Part shown: one piece after another, positions 24,492 to 27,435 of the stretch
How positions within the stretch are numbered: position 1 is the stretch's first letter
How the letters are laid out: the number at the start of each line of letters is the position of its first letter
Source: DATDPY01 sp964395765
GTDB lineage: Bacteria > Bacteroidota > Bacteroidia > Cytophagales > Cyclobacteriaceae
NCBI GenBank assembly: GCA_964395765.1
Contig: CAYNCU010000021.1
Span: 1 to 27,435, forward strand
Length of the DNA stretch: 27,435 nt
Direction: 5' to 3'
Program-made: the position numbers and the translations under genes
Notes under the pieces: generated by a model
Databases searched by the model: none
What the model saw: only the letters and a program-made list of their open reading frames with translations
What the model was told of the DNA's origin: nothing

Positions 24492-26444
24492 ATGTTCGAA
24501 TTTTTCTTGATTTTTACTGCGTGGTTTTTGCTATTGTTCGTTTCAGGATCCTTAATTTATTCATCGTTTATAAAATATCCGGCTACGCACAATCTTTATA
24601 CATTGATATTTCGCAATACCTTCCTGGGGTATATTTTATTTGTTACGATTTTTTCAATTTGGAAAACTCACTTTGAAACAATTAATATCATTTACCTTTT
24701 ATTGCTGCTTTTTTCTCTTCTTGAATTAAAAAAATCCCGTTTTGCAGGTAAACGAAATATAAATATACCTGGTGTAAAAATATCAGATATAATTTTTCTT
24801 TTAACCGCCTGGGGCTTTGTTTTTATTTATATGTGGATGATTTTTTATAATTCCGGTAGTATATTATCATTTAACTTTCATTATGGCGACTATGTTAATT
24901 ATAGCCGGATATCCCATGAAATCGCAAAGACCGGGCAGGAAAATGGTTTTGGTGTTTATAATGAACTAAACCACCATTATCATGGGTCAGAACCTTATCA
25001 TTATTTCGATCTCTGGGGAGGTGCGATAGTAAATAAAATATTCGGAATTAATAATTATTTAAGCCTGGTCCTTATTATTTATCCTCTCTTTTATTTTTTA
25101 GTAATATGCGGATTGATATCCCTGTTGAAAAGGGTTACAATAACTAATTTTCTCATCACTCTAACGGGCCTCTGGGTGGGAGGAATAACTTTTCATTTTT
25201 ATAATTCCTGGCATTTTTTATCTACAATAAACAATTTTTCATTTAATATGCTTACCCCCGGAATATTCAAGTTGAGTTATTTTTATGTCTTTATATTGGC
25301 TGCTTTTTTACTTTCCCGCCAGGGCCTTTACAGTTTATCAATTCTTGTTTTTTCAGGATTGGCACTAGCGAATATAGTAAGCGCTCCATCCGTTTCTATA
25401 ACCGTATTCTTTATGGAAATTCTCTTTTATTACTTGAAATTTATTGATAAAAGACAATTAACCCGCTTACTTATATATGTATTAATAACTGGTATTTCCA
25501 TTATTATTTATTATGCCCTATTTAAAAATGAATACTCGGGCATTGTTGGTGTCAATATCAACGAACCTCTCAAGCTGATTTCAATTAATTTTCAAAAAGC
25601 GGATTTAATAACCCAATTGCATATAATAATGGGTAGTGCTTTATCAATTGTAATTCTTTATTTTTTTTATATCATTTCAGCGGTCGCATTTATTCACAAT
25701 TGGAGTTCGAAAAAAAGTATATTTTATATCTTAACTATTTTAATGGCCGGAATCGGCACGAGTATCCTATCCTGGGCTATCACTTACCGGGAAAACGGTT
25801 CCGTAGAAGTTTTCTATAATTTCGCAATACCGTTAATCAATTCATTTATTATGATTGTTATTGTATTCATTGTCGGGGATAGGAATATTCCTAAGGTAAA
25901 ACGAGTATGGATGCTTACCCCCCTTATCCTTCTTTCGTTTATTAATATTTATGATAATATCCGTTTTATTGATATTTATAAGAAACCTGTTTATTCCGAT
26001 AATTATTTAAAATCGATATACAAACAGGTTGAAGATCATTCCTACATTGCCTCTCTCAAATCTTCAGAAATTTTGACAAATCCATTCGAGAAATTAAATG
26101 CAATATACCCCTTAGGGAATTATTTGGTTATCATGAAAAATGACATAGGGGTTATTAATATCGGGGATTTGAACACCCCTATTGATTCTACTTCAGCGAT
26201 AAGTATTTACAGAAGTAAAAAGGCCATAGAAAATGGTATCTTTTACCGTTATTATTTAGCCTCAAAAATAAGGAACAAATCTGTCAGTGATCTGCAGATC
26301 GAATTCCTTAAAAAATATCACATCCGCCAGTTAATTGCATCAAAAAACGCAGTAATACCGCCTGATATCCTAACCCATACAAACAAAATCATAACTGACT
26401 CCCTTTCAGGAGAAAAATTTATAACTTTTGATTTGAACCCGTAA
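24492..26444 (+). CDS. Polytopic membrane protein resembling GT-C glycosyltransferases
   Basis: The 650-residue protein has about 12-13 predicted transmembrane helices in the first 510 residues and a hydrophilic C-terminal domain of about 130 residues. The first large loop (residues 125-190) contains HYGDYVNYSRISHEIAKTG with Asp133-Tyr134 and then NHHYHGSEPYHYFDLW. Acidic residues followed by a histidine/aromatic-rich stretch in the first periplasmic loop are a general feature of polyprenyl-phosphate-dependent GT-C transferases. I infer a similar role but cannot assign a family. The C-terminal domain (around IRQLIASKNAVIPPDI) looks alpha/beta and could bind the acceptor. The ATG at 24492 starts directly with the first helix. 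It lies 60 bases after the PKD protein gene on the same strand, and a terminator candidate follows. An O-antigen polymerase or ligase is a less likely alternative. Confidence 0.72.
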   Translation: MFEFFLIFTAWFLLLFVSGSLIYSSFIKYPATHNLYTLIFRNTFLGYILFVTIFSIWKTHFETINIIYLLLLLFSLLELKKSRFAGKRNINIPGVKISDIIFLLTAWGFVFIYMWMIFYNSGSILSFNFHYGDYVNYSRISHEIAKTGQENGFGVYNELNHHYHGSEPYHYFDLWGGAIVNKIFGINNYLSLVLIIYPLFYFLVICGLISLLKRVTITNFLITLTGLWVGGITFHFYNSWHFLSTINNFSFNMLTPGIFKLSYFYVFILAAFLLSRQGLYSLSILVFSGLALANIVSAPSVSITVFFMEILFYYLKFIDKRQLTRLLIYVLITGISIIIYYALFKNEYSGIVGVNINEPLKLISINFQKADLITQLHIIMGSALSIVILYFFYIISAVAFIHNWSSKKSIFYILTILMAGIGTSILSWAITYRENGSVEVFYNFAIPLINSFIMIVIVFIVGDRNIPKVKRVWMLTPLILLSFINIYDNIRFIDIYKKPVYSDNYLKSIYKQVEDHSYIASLKSSEILTNPFEKLNAIYPLGNYLVIMKNDIGVINIGDLNTPIDSTSAISIYRSKKAIENGIFYRYYLASKIRNKSVSDLQIEFLKKYHIRQLIASKNAVIPPDILTHTNKIITDSLSGEKFITFDLNP

Positions 26445-26449
26445 TTTCA

Positions 26450-26484
26450 CTTTTACCAGCCGGGAAGGATTAAAAGCAGTTTTT
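26450..26484 (+). terminator. Possible intrinsic terminator after the membrane protein gene
   Basis: CTTTTA (26450-26455) is complementary to TAAAAG (26471-26476), with CC/GG able to extend the stem across a small bulge, and a short T-run follows at 26480-26484. It sits five bases after the membrane-protein stop and three bases before the convergent lysS stop. The stem is AT-rich and the T-run short, so efficiency would be modest. Confidence 0.33.
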
Positions 26485-26486
26485 AT

Positions 26487-27435
26487 CTATTTCTCAATCC
26501 AACTTTTGACTTCGTCTAGTGTCGGATTCTTCACATCCTCCAGCTTCATCTTCTTTCTCATCCCGCACAGATCATTGAATAATTTATTGGGGCTGGAGTT
26601 TTTAAGCTGGTCAACAGATTCGAAACCTATTTTTATCAATACCGGAATTAAATCTTCCCTGATCCCAAGGTTTTTAAACTCCATCGACGGATCAATCGAA
26701 ATTTTTTGTTCCGGCTTCATCTGAGGGAAAAAAATTACGTCCTGGATAGAGGGCTGATTAGTCATGATCATGGTCAGCCGGTCGATCCCTACACCCAGGC
26801 CAGCGGTCGGGGGCATGCCGTATTCAAGGGCCCGTAGAAAATCCTCATCCAGCATCATGGCTTCCTCATCTCCCCTCTTTCCCAACTCAAGCTGATCTTC
26901 AAAACGCCTGCGTTGGTCCAGGGGGTCATTCAATTCGGAAAAAGCATTGCATATTTCCTTACTGTTACAGATTACTTCGAAACGTTCCACAAGACCCTCC
27001 TTGCTTCTATGCTTTTTGGCTAATGGCGACATTTCAATCGGGTAATCCGTAATGAAAGTAGGTTGAATGAGGTTCGGTTCACATTTAGCACTGAATATCT
27101 CATCAATGATCTTTCCTTTCCCCATGGATTCATCCAGGCTTAATCCCAACTTCCCGGCAACGTCTCTTAATTCCTTTTCACCCATTCCGGAAATATCGAT
27201 ACCCGTATAATGCTCGATGGCTTCAAACATAGTAAATCTTTTCCAGGGGCGGGCAAAATCGATTTCATTGTCACCCATCCTTATGGATGATTTTCCGTGC
27301 AGGTCAAGGGCTATCTTCTCAATCATTTCCTCCACCAGGTCCATCATCCAGTAATAATCCTTATAGGCGACATAAAGTTCTATCATGGTAAATTCAGGAT
27401 TATGCATGGTACTGATGCCTTCATTGCGAAAATTC
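26487..27435 (-). CDS. lysS: Lysyl-tRNA synthetase, class II, C-terminal part (5' end outside window)
   Basis: This is the catalytic domain of class II LysRS, which charges tRNA-Lys. The frame is open through the right edge, and the edge itself encodes motif 2 (FRNEGIST, then HNPEFTMIELY). Motif 3 is seen as GLGVGIDRLTMIM, and VIFFPQMKPE marks where bacterial LysRS such as E. coli LysS normally ends. CNAFSELNDPLDQRRRF also fits the LysRS active-site region. About 70 further residues follow motif 3. They contain IREDLIPVLIKIGFESVDQL and LDEVKSWIEK, a helix-hairpin-helix-like pattern reminiscent of the RNA polymerase alpha C-terminal domain. An ATG at 27407 is internal, not the start. It converges on the membrane protein gene and marks the right border of the accessory region. 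Confidence 0.96.
   Translation of the reverse strand, partial: NFRNEGISTMHNPEFTMIELYVAYKDYYWMMDLVEEMIEKIALDLHGKSSIRMGDNEIDFARPWKRFTMFEAIEHYTGIDISGMGEKELRDVAGKLGLSLDESMGKGKIIDEIFSAKCEPNLIQPTFITDYPIEMSPLAKKHRSKEGLVERFEVICNSKEICNAFSELNDPLDQRRRFEDQLELGKRGDEEAMMLDEDFLRALEYGMPPTAGLGVGIDRLTMIMTNQPSIQDVIFFPQMKPEQKISIDPSMEFKNLGIREDLIPVLIKIGFESVDQLKNSSPNKLFNDLCGMRKKMKLEDVKNPTLDEVKSWIEK

Noticed and set aside
1..27435. Mobile element, CRISPR array, toxin-antitoxin or defence system
   Set aside because: No transposase, integrase, terminal repeats, spaced direct repeats, nuclease or toxin-like genes were found on either strand; the gene content is accounted for by envelope, secretion, glycan and housekeeping functions.

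Overview
The window looks like a chromosomal segment from a member of the Bacteroidota. It is AT-rich and carries a PorT-type type IX secretion protein next to a menaquinone methyltransferase. It also has two PorE-like envelope proteins (TPR, PD40 propeller, regulatory domain), a DUF5606 protein beside EngB, a PKD-repeat giant ending in a type IX C-terminal sorting domain, and two promoter-like sites of the Bacteroidota type (TAnnTTTG). No tRNA, rRNA, insertion sequence, integrase or CRISPR array was seen. No gene-free stretch exceeds 300 bases; the largest gaps are about 200 bases (4984-5180) and 143 bases (6798-6940).

Left part (1-6800). The end of an unknown protein and a small secreted protein run rightwards. 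They meet, with only two bases between stop codons, a leftward block that probably forms an operon. In transcription order it holds a PorE-like protein without the OmpA domain (6797-5181), a full-length PorE-like OmpA protein (4983-2977), UbiE/MenG (2871-2149), PorT (2200-1469) and a YdfG-like short-chain dehydrogenase (1467-703). This is an envelope and protein-secretion module with a quinone methyltransferase embedded in it.

Middle (6941-20757). The housekeeping genes engB and a DUF5606 gene are followed by a tightly packed surface-polysaccharide cluster: an ABC exporter (Wzm permease, Wzt ATPase with a C-terminal substrate-recognition domain), four GT4-like glycosyltransferases, one GT2 glycosyltransferase, two FkbM-type methyltransferases, an NAD-dependent sugar epimerase/dehydratase and a glutamine-dependent asparagine synthetase homologue. 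Three successive ATGA stop/start overlaps and one 20-base overlap indicate co-translation. The polymer is probably assembled on undecaprenyl phosphate in the cytoplasm, methylated or amidated, recognised by the Wzt C-terminal domain and exported. The priming sugar-phosphate transferase and any ligase are not in the window.

Right part (20796-27435). A well-placed promoter candidate precedes a 1190-residue secreted protein with an apparently nested propeller, seven PKD-like domains and a type IX sorting signal. Next come a 650-residue polytopic membrane protein that resembles GT-C glycosyltransferases, a possible terminator, and the convergent 3' part of lysS, which runs off the right edge.

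The most interesting points are the paired PorE-like proteins with porT, the propeller apparently inserted into the first PKD domain of the sorting-signal protein, a tandem 10-base palindrome just before a TTG-started methyltransferase gene, two possible small genes, and the closeness of type IX components, a type IX cargo and a Wzm/Wzt glycan locus, which raises the possibility of an A-LPS-like anchor. Nothing here amounts to a clearly new defence or mobile system.
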